A stretch of 64,000 bases of DNA from the NCBI RefSeq assembly GCF_033843645.1, contig NZ_JAWXVZ010000006.1, forward strand, positions 285,282 through 349,281, in the 5' to 3' direction. Positions 15,886 to 23,150 of this stretch are shown piece after piece. The notes below the pieces were generated by a model. The model did no database searches. It was not told the DNA's origin and saw nothing but the letters and a program-made list of their open reading frames with translations. Made by a program: the position numbers and the translations under genes. The first letter of the stretch is position 1, and each line of letters begins with the position of its first letter. This DNA comes from Pseudovibrio zosterae. Its GTDB lineage: Bacteria > Pseudomonadota > Alphaproteobacteria > Rhizobiales > Stappiaceae.

Positions 15886-16302
15886 ATGGCGGTTGATATC
15901 GCAGTTGACTATCGTCCCACCGAGGACGAGGAGTTCATGAACGAGCGCCAGGTCGAGTACTTCCGTCGGAAGTTGCTGGCTTGGAAGGATGACATCCTTA
16001 AGGAAAGTATGGAGACTCTCAACAATCTGCAGGAAGAAAGTCAGAACCATCCGGATTTGGCGGATCGGGCTTCCTCAGAGACGGATCGCTCCATCGAGCT
16101 TCGCGCACGTGATCGTCAGCGCAAGCTGATCTCAAAGATCGATGCCGCTTTGGCTCGTATTGAAGATGGGTCCTACGGGTATTGTGAAGAGACCGGAGAG
16201 CCGATCTCCGTTCGTCGCTTGGATGCTCGCCCAATCGCGACCCTATCCATTGAGGCGCAGGAAGCGCATGAACGCCGCGAGAAAATTTATCGCGACGACT
16301 GA
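15886..16302 (+). CDS. dksA: RNA polymerase-binding regulator DksA
   Basis: DksA binds the RNA polymerase secondary channel and with ppGpp adjusts transcription. The 138-residue protein has the two-helix coiled coil with a central acidic tip (HPDLADRASSETDRSIEL, about 54-71) and the C-terminal globular part. Of the four cysteines that hold zinc in E. coli DksA only one remains (GYCEETGEPI; the second pair is replaced in TLSIEAQ). This low-cysteine form is known among alphaproteobacterial DksA proteins and probably does not bind zinc. A TTG two codons earlier (15880) is a less likely start. It is monocistronic. Confidence 0.92.
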   Translation: MAVDIAVDYRPTEDEEFMNERQVEYFRRKLLAWKDDILKESMETLNNLQEESQNHPDLADRASSETDRSIELRARDRQRKLISKIDAALARIEDGSYGYCEETGEPISVRRLDARPIATLSIEAQEAHERREKIYRDD

Positions 16303-16325
16303 TAGATAATTACAGTTTGTACTTC

Positions 16326-16374
16326 GGCAGATGGCTGGGTGGGTCAAAAAGATCTCAACCGCATCTGCCTTTTT
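16326..16374 (+). terminator. Terminator of dksA
   Basis: GGCAGATG and CATCTGCC pair across a 28-nt loop and are followed by TTTTTC. Confidence 0.75.
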
Positions 16375-16440
16375 CTTTGGCCTGCAGCTCCGCCAAAGAG
16401 ATTCTCCTCCTGCGATATGTTGGGTGAGGGCTAGTGCCCT

Positions 16441-16487
16441 AAAAAAGAACGGGCACGGTGTGCTGGGGAGCAAAACACCGTACCCGT
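16441..16487 (-). terminator. Terminator of flgF-flgG-flgA-flgH
   Basis: ACGGGCACGGTGT and ACACCGTACCCGT pair with one mismatch; on the minus strand the stem is followed by TCTTTTTT. It lies 42 nt past the flgH stop. Confidence 0.85.
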
Positions 16488-16528
16488 CGGCCGTTTTGGG
16501 CTGGGGAGCCTTACGGCGAAACTTATGG

Positions 16529-17272
16529 CTAGAACGGCAGGACGATATCCAAAACCTGACTGCCATAGCGTGGTTGTTGAACCGCGCTGATCTGTCCGCG
16601 GCCGCCGTATCCTATACGGGCCTCCGCGATCTTCTTTGAATCAATGGTGTTGTTGGACTGAATGTCCTGCGGGCGCGCCACGCCTGCCACGATCAGTTCA
16701 CGAACTTCGTAGTTCACGCGCACTTCCTGACGCCCTTCGATCACCAGATTGCCGTTTGGCAGAACTTGCGTAACGACGGCGGCAACGGTGGTCTTCAGCT
16801 CTTCCTTGCGGTCTATGGAGCCGGAGCCGTTGAAGTTTGCGCTGCTGTCAACCGAGGCGAGGGCTGAGGAGGTGGTGCTTGCAGGAAGGGCCAGCGTATC
16901 GATTGCTGTGCCCAATGCACCGCCTGCGCCCACATTCGAGGTGTCGCTTCTGGAATGCTGCGAGGAGTTGTCGAACTCCGCCTCATCTTCGATGGTCACG
17001 ACCACGGTCACGATGTCGCCAACCCGTTTTGCGCGCTGATCCTGAAAGAAGGCACGGTTGCCTGAGCGCCACAGTGAATTGGCATTGTAGTGCTCCGGCT
17101 CAGGTGTTGGCATCGGCATCTGCACCGGGCGGTATCCCGGCGTCGTGCGTGGGTCCTGAATGGCGGTAAGCGGTGGTTCCTTGCCGACCTGGGACAGTCT
17201 GTCTGCGGCGGTGCAGCCTGCTGTCATGGCGGCAATCAGGGTAAGGGTTACGATCTTTGCGCCGGTCTTCAT
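16529..17272 (-). CDS. flgH: Flagellar L-ring lipoprotein FlgH
   Basis: FlgH makes the outer-membrane L ring. The 247-residue precursor has a lipoprotein signal with lipidated cysteine C20 in AMTAGC. Family motifs are SLWRSGNRAFFQDQRAKRVG (about 67-86), GDIVTVVV, and RPQDIQSNNTIDSKKIAEAR in the last part (shown in pieces). The length is normal. It is last of four genes; its ATG overlaps the flgA stop by 4 nt. Confidence 0.95.
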   Translation of the reverse strand: MKTGAKIVTLTLIAAMTAGCTAADRLSQVGKEPPLTAIQDPRTTPGYRPVQMPMPTPEPEHYNANSLWRSGNRAFFQDQRAKRVGDIVTVVVTIEDEAEFDNSSQHSRSDTSNVGAGGALGTAIDTLALPASTTSSALASVDSSANFNGSGSIDRKEELKTTVAAVVTQVLPNGNLVIEGRQEVRVNYEVRELIVAGVARPQDIQSNNTIDSKKIAEARIGYGGRGQISAVQQPRYGSQVLDIVLPF

Positions 17273-18237
17273 GGGCGGGCCTCATTCAGGCTCGCAACGG
17301 ATTGGCCGAGGTTGGAAACGTGGGCACGGCCAGAGCCGGTCACGGTGCCAAGGACAACCTTGTTGGAACGCATGTTCTTGATTTCAATAATGTCTCCCAT
17401 TGCGCCATCTGCATTTGCGCGGCCAATGGTGGTGAGTTGCATGCCGGGGATGGCGTAGGTGACCATGATGTTCTCACCGCGCTTGACCAGAAGCGGGGCG
17501 GTAATGTCGTTCTCGGTCAGGATCGTACCTGCACGCAGCGAGCGGCGGGCAGCCTGACCAACGGCTTGCGTTGCATCAAGGGCGGCGCGGCGGGTCATGC
17601 GCTGTGCGGGTACCCGTTCAATGCGCAGATCGTTGCTGCTGATGATGTCGCCCCGTTTTACTCGGCGGGCCAGTGTGGTCACTTCCACCATGATGTTGGC
17701 CTGGCCATCCAGAGCGAAAGTCTGGGCGCGGCCATCGCGCACCACTGAGAACGTGGCGCGGAACTGGCCGTTTGACTGGGCCCAGTTTAGGTGGGTCAAC
17801 GAAATTGGGTTGGCAACGCCTGCATCGCCATGAATGCCCGCTGGTAGTGGGGTGTTCCACCGCAGCTCGATGTCGTTGTCGTTTCCCAGAAGGCGATCGG
17901 CCATTTTGCCCTTCACCAGCTTGGAGATCATGGCACCTGTCATTTCAACGGAAGCGCGGTGCACTGTCACGACTTCAAGGCCATTTGTTGCGGCTTCCCA
18001 GAAGCCAGCGTCCTGGGCCTGACGCGCGATCAGTCTTGCTGGAACTTCACCGGTCTTGCCATGGTCAGGTGCCCTGAAGATTGCCGTTTGGGCGAACTCT
18101 CCAGCGTCCTCATAAAAGTCGCCGATTGTCACGATCGGGCCATTCACGATCACGTGGGAGCGCAACACGGGCGCAGCCGCCGCGATGGTCGTCAGCCCCA
18201 AAAGAAGTGAGAAAGCAAGGATCAGACTGCGGGTCAT
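17269..18237 (-). CDS. flgA: P-ring assembly chaperone FlgA
   Basis: FlgA is the periplasmic chaperone needed to assemble FlgI into the P ring. The 322-residue protein has a signal peptide (LAFSLLLGLTTIAAA) and a C-terminal SAF domain with the RRVKRGDIISSNDLRIERVP pattern (about 191-210), QAARRSLRAGTILTENDI, and VKRGENIMVTY. It is longer than enteric FlgA, having an extra N-terminal domain as in other alphaproteobacteria. It lies 11 nt after flgG and overlaps flgH by 4 nt. Confidence 0.93.
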   Translation of the reverse strand: MTRSLILAFSLLLGLTTIAAAAPVLRSHVIVNGPIVTIGDFYEDAGEFAQTAIFRAPDHGKTGEVPARLIARQAQDAGFWEAATNGLEVVTVHRASVEMTGAMISKLVKGKMADRLLGNDNDIELRWNTPLPAGIHGDAGVANPISLTHLNWAQSNGQFRATFSVVRDGRAQTFALDGQANIMVEVTTLARRVKRGDIISSNDLRIERVPAQRMTRRAALDATQAVGQAARRSLRAGTILTENDITAPLLVKRGENIMVTYAIPGMQLTTIGRANADGAMGDIIEIKNMRSNKVVLGTVTGSGRAHVSNLGQSVASLNEARP

Positions 18238-18248
18238 GAAGTCAGTCT

Positions 18249-19031
18249 CTATCTCATGTTCGTGGTGGTTGAGTACATCTGATCTGCGGCCTGAACGATT
18301 TTGGAATTCATTTCGTAGGCGCGCTGAGCGGCGATAAGGTCGGAAAGCTCGCGAACGGCATCCACGTTGGAAGCTTCAAGGAAGCCCTGCTTAACGCCGC
18401 CCATACCATCCGATTCCGGGGTTCCTGTCTGAGGGGCGCCGCTTGCTTCCGTTTCAAGGAACAGGTTGTCGCCAATTGCTTCAAGGCCTGCCTTGTTGAC
18501 GAAGCGCGCGAGTTCGATCTGCCCCAGCTCCACAACCTGACCCTGCTCACTCATGGCCTGAACAAGGCCCTGATTGTTGATCGTGATGTCGCGGGAGCCG
18601 TCCGGAATGGTGATGCCCGGCAGGACCGGGTGGCCATCATTGGTTACGAGCTGACCGGTTTGGGAGCGGGCGAAGGAGCCGTCGCGGGTGTAGGCAGTGG
18701 TGCCGTCTGGGCGTTCAATCTGGAAGAAGCCTTCGCCGCGAATGGCCAGATCCAGCTCCTTGCCGGTACTGTTGGCGGTGCCTTGAGACATGATGCGGCT
18801 GGTGGCAACGGTTTGTACGCCGGAGCCAATCTGCACGCCGTTCGGCACAATGGTGCCGGCATCAGAAGTCTGCGTGCCCATGCGGCGCTGGTTTTCGTAG
18901 AGAAGATCCTGAAAATCCGCGCGCTGGCGCTTGTAGCCGGTGGTGCGCATGTTGGCCACATTGTTGGAGATCACCTCAACGTTGAGCTCCTGTGCCTTCA
19001 TGCCTGTTGCTGCGATATAAAGTGCTTTCAT
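18249..19031 (-). CDS. flgG: Distal rod protein FlgG
   Basis: FlgG forms the distal rod. The 260-residue product starts MKALYIAATGMKAQELNVEV and has the ISNNVANMRTTGYKRQRADF signature (about 20-40), the GxGFFQIERPDG core, and the C-terminal ELSDLIAAQRAYEMNSKIV helix. Length is exactly as expected. It follows flgF by 23 nt. Confidence 0.96.
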   Translation of the reverse strand: MKALYIAATGMKAQELNVEVISNNVANMRTTGYKRQRADFQDLLYENQRRMGTQTSDAGTIVPNGVQIGSGVQTVATSRIMSQGTANSTGKELDLAIRGEGFFQIERPDGTTAYTRDGSFARSQTGQLVTNDGHPVLPGITIPDGSRDITINNQGLVQAMSEQGQVVELGQIELARFVNKAGLEAIGDNLFLETEASGAPQTGTPESDGMGGVKQGFLEASNVDAVRELSDLIAAQRAYEMNSKIVQAADQMYSTTTNMR

Positions 19032-19054
19032 GGGTGTCGTCCTTTACGTCGCGG

Positions 19055-19789
19055 CTACGATACGCGGCCGAGTTCGCGGATGGCGCGTTCTTGCAGGTCA
19101 TCGCGCTGAGAAATGATGCGCGAGACTGATGCGTAGTTGCGGGTCACTTCGATCATGCGGGTAATCTCGACGACGCCCTCAATGTTGGACATCTCCAGAA
19201 AGCCCTGCTGCACCTCGATGTTCTCCATGGGAATCGGGTTCTCGCCGGCGTAGGTGTTCTGCCCGCGCAGCGTCAACTCCTGCGGGTTTTCGAAGTTCAC
19301 CATGTTCAGTCGGCCGAGAATCCCTTGATTGTTGGAGAGGGTGCCGTCCTTGGCGATTGAAAGCGGGCCATCTTCGGAATTGATCTCAATTGGGCCGCCA
19401 TCCACCAGTACAGGGTATCCTTGCTGCGTCTGAAGGATGCCATCCGGGCCAACGGCAAAATTTCCCGCCCGGGTATAAAGTTCCTCTGTCGGCCCCTGAA
19501 CAACCAGAAAACCGTCGCCTTGAATTGCAACGTCAAGTGGATTGCCCGTTTCGCGCAGAGCGCCCTGTGCGAAGTTGGTCGCGTCGCCGTAATCGTTTGT
19601 GTAAGACAGCGGATGGTCTGGCCGCTGAAAGGCCGTCGCTTCTGCTTTTGGCATAAGGTATTCTTCAAAAAGCAGATTTTGCCCTTTGAAGCCTGCCGTA
19701 TTGATGTTCGCCAGATTGTTTGCAATGACGTCCAATTGACGTCGCAAGCCAAGCTGACGCGACAACCCTATAAGTTGTGCGTTTTCCAT
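19055..19789 (-). CDS. flgF: Proximal rod protein FlgF
   Basis: FlgF is a proximal rod subunit. The 244-residue product starts MENAQLIGLSRQLGLRRQLD and carries NNLANINTAGFKGQN (about 24-38) and a C-terminal EVTRNYASVSRIIS helix. The frame is open upstream to 19927, but homology begins at ATG 19789 and the sigma-54-type promoter at 19846 would fall inside any longer form. It is the first gene of flgF-flgG-flgA-flgH, divergent from fliL. Confidence 0.94.
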   Translation of the reverse strand: MENAQLIGLSRQLGLRRQLDVIANNLANINTAGFKGQNLLFEEYLMPKAEATAFQRPDHPLSYTNDYGDATNFAQGALRETGNPLDVAIQGDGFLVVQGPTEELYTRAGNFAVGPDGILQTQQGYPVLVDGGPIEINSEDGPLSIAKDGTLSNNQGILGRLNMVNFENPQELTLRGQNTYAGENPIPMENIEVQQGFLEMSNIEGVVEITRMIEVTRNYASVSRIISQRDDLQERAIRELGRVS

Positions 19790-19845
19790 GTTCGTCGTCC
19801 TTGCTCCCCAGCAAGCTAACCCGGCCGGGCTAGCGGTTAACCATA

Positions 19846-19861
19846 TGCAGGGACCGTGCCA
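19846..19861 (-). promoter_or_regulatory. Sigma-54 type promoter of flgF
   Basis: On the minus strand TGGCACGGTCCCTGCA has GG and GC 10 bases apart, a perfect TGGCACG and a CTGCA in place of TTGCA. The predicted start is about 19835, 46 nt before the flgF ATG. Confidence 0.75.
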
Positions 19862-19964
19862 ACTCACAATGCGGCCACAGACTCGCCGTTTTTCTGGGAA
19901 TTGCGGGATTTCGTTAGATCCTTTCACATAGGACCCAGCAATAATGAGCTACTAAAAAATGCCA

Positions 19965-19980
19965 GTGGGCAAAACTTGCC
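19965..19980. promoter_or_regulatory. Dyad between flgF and fliL
   Basis: GTGGGCAAAACTTGCC is identical to 3114-3129. The centre is about 137 bp upstream of the predicted flgF start and about 106 bp before the fliL start codon. Confidence 0.6.
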
Positions 19981-19992
19981 TAGATGGCTTTG

Positions 19993-20036
19993 TTAACCAT
20001 CTGTTAACCATTTGGGCTGTTTAACCTATTGTTAAG
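19993..20036 (+). promoter_or_regulatory. Two CtrA-type boxes before fliL
   Basis: TTAA-CCATCTG-TTAAC (19993-20008) and TTAA-CCTATTG-TTAAG (20021-20036) both match TTAA-N7-TTAA and start 28 bp apart. They end 42 bp before the fliL ATG and would serve the fliL operon; the first is also near the flgF control region. Confidence 0.68.
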
Positions 20037-20078
20037 ACTTAAGTTAAAATCCCTCACTGTATTTGGGCGGGTCGAGAG

Positions 20079-20576
20079 ATGACTGATGCACAGGCTCCTG
20101 AAACAGAAGAAACGCAGGAACCAGAGCGCAAATCTAAGAAAAAGCTGCTGATTGCAGTTTTTGGCGGTGTGGTTCTTCTTTCCGCACTGGGCGGTCTTGG
20201 TGTGTATATGGGGCTTCTCGATAGCCTGACGGACTCTGCCGATCCGAATGCGCCCAAGCAGGCGCAGCAGAAGTCTGTCGTGTTTTATGACCTGCCGGAA
20301 ATGACGGTTAATCTTGCGACGGATGATCGCCGCACGTTTTTGAAGGTCCGAATTGCTCTCGAGGTCGAGAGTTATTCCGTGGTCAGCGATATCGAGCCGT
20401 ACTTACCGCGGATCATGGATGCCTTCCAGATCTATCTGCGGGAGCTGCGTCCGGCTGATCTTGAAGGGTCAGCAGGGCTGTTTCGTCTCAAGGAACAGCT
20501 TCTGCGTCGCATTAACCTCGCCGTTTATCCTGCCAAGGTGGATGGCGTTCTGTTCAAAGAGATTTTGATTCAATAG
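20079..20576 (+). CDS. fliL: Flagellar basal body protein FliL
   Basis: FliL is an inner-membrane protein that surrounds and supports the stator near the motor. The 165-residue protein has a charged cytoplasmic start, one membrane span (LLIAVFGGVVLLSALGGLGV, about 25-44), and a periplasmic stomatin-like domain (FYDLPEMTVNLATDDRRTFL, KVRIALEV). It is the first gene of an operon with fliM, a DUF6468 gene, motE and a TPR gene, preceded by two CtrA-type boxes. Confidence 0.94.
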   Translation: MTDAQAPETEETQEPERKSKKKLLIAVFGGVVLLSALGGLGVYMGLLDSLTDSADPNAPKQAQQKSVVFYDLPEMTVNLATDDRRTFLKVRIALEVESYSVVSDIEPYLPRIMDAFQIYLRELRPADLEGSAGLFRLKEQLLRRINLAVYPAKVDGVLFKEILIQ

Positions 20577-20588
20577 GGGAGGCATTGC

Positions 20589-21824
20589 ATGGCAGCAGGT
20601 TCCAATGCCGCACCGGGGGCCGCCGGGGGACAGGATTGGGATGCGTCCACCGCCACGGTGGATGAGGACATCTCTGATGATGATGAAGATCTTGCCGCTG
20701 CCTGGGGTGCTGCCCTCCAGGAGCAGGGCGCGGCGAATGCTGAGGATGTAGCGGCCCAATGGGCGGCCATGATCGAGGACAGCGAGCCGGAGCTGGATTC
20801 AGCAACGCGCGGGGCTGATCGTATCCTCAATCAGGAGGAAATCGACAACCTTCTCGGCTTCAGTCTCGACGAAACCATCACGGGCGACAACACGGGCATA
20901 CGGGCGCTGATCAACTCGGCGATGGTGTCCTATGAACGTTTGCCCATGCTGGAAATCGTGTTTGACCGCCTTGTGCGTTTGACCACGACTTCCCTGCGCA
21001 ACTTTACCTCGGACAACGTGGAAGTTTCGCTGGATTCCATCACTTCCGTTCGCTTCGGTGACTATCTCAATTCCATTCCGCTGCCCGCAATCCTTGGTGT
21101 ATTCAAGGCAAGGGAGTGGGATGGCTTTGGTATGGTGACGGTGGAATCCTCGCTGATCTATTCCATTATTGACGTGCTGCTGGGCGGTGGTCGCGGCATG
21201 AGCCCCTTGCGCGTTGAGGGGCGCCCATACACGACTATTGAAACCAATCTTGTGCGCCGGATGATTGAGATCATCCTTGTGGATGCGGAGCAGGCGTTTG
21301 CGCCGCTCTCTCCGGTGCAACTGCCATTGGAGCGGTTGGAGACCAATCCGCGTTTTGCCGCAATCTCCAGACCAGCTAACGCTGCCATTCTTGTTGAGCT
21401 GCGCATCGACATGGAAGATCGCGGCGGCAAGGTCGAGATCATGTTGCCTTATGCAACGCTGGAGCCGATCCGTGATCTGCTGCTCCAGATGTTCATGGGC
21501 GAAAAGTTTGGCCGTGACCCTATCTGGGAAGGTCACTTGGCCTCTGAAGTCTTCAGCGCCGAGGTCAATGTGGATGCGGTGCTTTATGAAAACAGCATTC
21601 CCTTGCAGCGGGTGCTGAACTTGGAAGTTGGGCAAACATTGCTCTTCGATGTGGGTCCAAAGGATCCAGTTACTGTCAAATGCGGAGGGGTACCGCTGAC
21701 ACAGGGGGTAATGGGCCGCGTTGGCGACAACGTGTCCATTGAGATCGCAAGCAAACTGCGCCAACCAAAAATGACATTGGCAGCGTTTGAGCGGTCCATG
21801 CAGAACAAATCGGAAGGGATCTGA
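20589..21824 (+). CDS. fliM: Flagellar switch protein FliM with N-terminal extension
   Basis: FliM is the C-ring protein that binds phospho-CheY and sets rotation direction. The 411-residue product contains the middle domain (TTSLRNFTSDNVEVSLDSI; EWDGFGMVTVESSLIYSIID) and the C-terminal FliN-like domain (NVDAVLYENSIPLQRVLNLE). The CheY-binding EIDNLL motif, which in most species lies within about the first ten residues, is here at 84-89. An acidic, Ala-rich extension of about 78 residues precedes it, with two similar pieces, DLAAAWGAAL (34-43) and DVAAQWAAMI (53-62). GGGGAGG upstream of ATG 20589 supports that start. FliN is not in the window. Confidence 0.95.
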   Translation: MAAGSNAAPGAAGGQDWDASTATVDEDISDDDEDLAAAWGAALQEQGAANAEDVAAQWAAMIEDSEPELDSATRGADRILNQEEIDNLLGFSLDETITGDNTGIRALINSAMVSYERLPMLEIVFDRLVRLTTTSLRNFTSDNVEVSLDSITSVRFGDYLNSIPLPAILGVFKAREWDGFGMVTVESSLIYSIIDVLLGGGRGMSPLRVEGRPYTTIETNLVRRMIEIILVDAEQAFAPLSPVQLPLERLETNPRFAAISRPANAAILVELRIDMEDRGGKVEIMLPYATLEPIRDLLLQMFMGEKFGRDPIWEGHLASEVFSAEVNVDAVLYENSIPLQRVLNLEVGQTLLFDVGPKDPVTVKCGGVPLTQGVMGRVGDNVSIEIASKLRQPKMTLAAFERSMQNKSEGI

Positions 21825-21826
21825 GG

Positions 21827-22426
21827 ATGGCTATCGGGATGATCATTGAAATTGTAGTCGCTGTCCTGTTGGTGGTCACCATCGGCTATTGCTTCACGCT
21901 GAACCAGCGTTTGAAGCGCCTGCGTTCCGATGAGGCCTCCTTGCGTGCGACCATTTCAGAGCTGATCACCGCCACCGAGATTGCCGAGCGGGCCATCCTG
22001 GGTCTCAAGTCTACTGCGGGCAACGCGGACAAGACACTTGGTGAGCGTCTGGGGGAAGCGGAGGCGTTGTCACGCCGTCTTTCCAGCCAAATCGGCGTTG
22101 GTGCAGATGTTCTGGACCGTGTAGGGCAGGTGGCGGATGCCGCCGTTGCCGGTCAGCCAACCTCGAACGTGAACAGCTATGAGGCTGCTGCAGCGGCCGC
22201 AGAAGAAGTGGCAGCTCGCGTGGCTGCACATGCTGAGTACACTCATGCACAAATGCCTGCGCAGCCAGCCGCTCCGGCTCAAATGGCTCAGCCCGCTGTT
22301 CAGCAGCCAGCGCCTGCACAGCCCGCGCCGCAAGAGCCGCGCCACAGCCGGGTGAAGGACATCTTCAAGGCAGCGGAGGCTTCCACCTCGCGGCTGGAAC
22401 AATTCCGTCGTAGAGCACAGGGGTGA
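21827..22426 (+). CDS. DUF6468 membrane-anchored flagellar-locus protein
   Basis: The 199-residue protein has one N-terminal membrane span (IGMIIEIVVAVLLVVTIGYC, about 3-22), then a helical region (NQRLKRLRSDEASLRATISEL onward in parts) typical of DUF6468 proteins found beside fliM in alphaproteobacteria. An Ala/Pro/Gln-rich linker follows, then a short basic tail. The function is unknown. The start lies 3 bases after the fliM stop and its stop overlaps motE by 4 nt, so expression is coupled. A role at the motor base or in motE function is inferred from order. Confidence 0.8.
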   Translation: MAIGMIIEIVVAVLLVVTIGYCFTLNQRLKRLRSDEASLRATISELITATEIAERAILGLKSTAGNADKTLGERLGEAEALSRRLSSQIGVGADVLDRVGQVADAAVAGQPTSNVNSYEAAAAAAEEVAARVAAHAEYTHAQMPAQPAAPAQMAQPAVQQPAPAQPAPQEPRHSRVKDIFKAAEASTSRLEQFRRRAQG

Positions 22427-23079
22427 ATGGCGTGAGATTAAGACTGCTTCCGATCGTCGTTTTTGCCATCAGTTCCCTGCTTGTCCTCAAGCTGGTGGGC
22501 TTTTTTCTGGATGGCCGCTACGACTTGAGCACAGTGCGTATGGCTGGAGCGCAGCAGTCTGTTCTCGATCCTTCGAGCGTTGATACAACGCCACCTCCCG
22601 GTATTGGTGAGCCGGGGGGCTCTGCTCTTGGTGGGTCCGTGTCAGAGCGTGCGGTTCTGTCCAGCCTTGGCGAACGCCGCAAGGAGCTGGAACAGCGCGA
22701 GGAAGAGCTGAACCTGCGTGAACAGATGCTTGCCGCTGCTGAAGCACGCGTTGAGAAGCGCATCGCCGAGCTGAAGCAAATTGAGGCCCGGATTGAAGCG
22801 AATGTCTCTGCTCAGTCAGAGAAAGAAGCGCAGGAGATCAAGGATCTCATCAAGATCTACGAGAGTATGAAAGCCAAAAGCGCAGCTCGCATTTTTGATC
22901 GGTTGGAGATGGATGTCCTGCTGAAGGTTGTTGCAGAAATGCAGCCCCGGAAGATGGCTGACATTCTGTCCAACATGAGCCCGGAAGCAGCAGAGCGCTT
23001 GACTGTGGCCATTGCCGTCGGCCGTCAGTCTGCAGTTGAGACGCCTCAGGCGCTTTTGCCCAAGATTCAAGGCAACTAA
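22423..23079 (+). CDS. motE: MotE-type flagellar chaperone
   Basis: MotE is described in rhizobia as a periplasmic chaperone for the motility protein MotC. The 218-residue product has an N-terminal signal or anchor (LLPIVVFAISSLLVLKLVGF, about 8-27), a long charged coiled coil (about 85-150, rich in Glu/Arg/Lys), and a C-terminal MgtE-N-like domain (LKVVAEMQPRKMADILSNMS). GTG 22423 overlaps the previous stop (GTGA); GTG 22432 is an alternative. No motC is recognised next to it; the next gene is a very large TPR protein that may be the client. Confidence 0.85.
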   Translation: MNGVRLRLLPIVVFAISSLLVLKLVGFFLDGRYDLSTVRMAGAQQSVLDPSSVDTTPPPGIGEPGGSALGGSVSERAVLSSLGERRKELEQREEELNLREQMLAAAEARVEKRIAELKQIEARIEANVSAQSEKEAQEIKDLIKIYESMKAKSAARIFDRLEMDVLLKVVAEMQPRKMADILSNMSPEAAERLTVAIAVGRQSAVETPQALLPKIQGN

Positions 23080-23150
23080 CGGGCATCGTAAGGGTGCGTT
23101 AACAAGCAAATTGCTAGAAATACGCAATGCTGTATCAGGGGAATCGGGCG

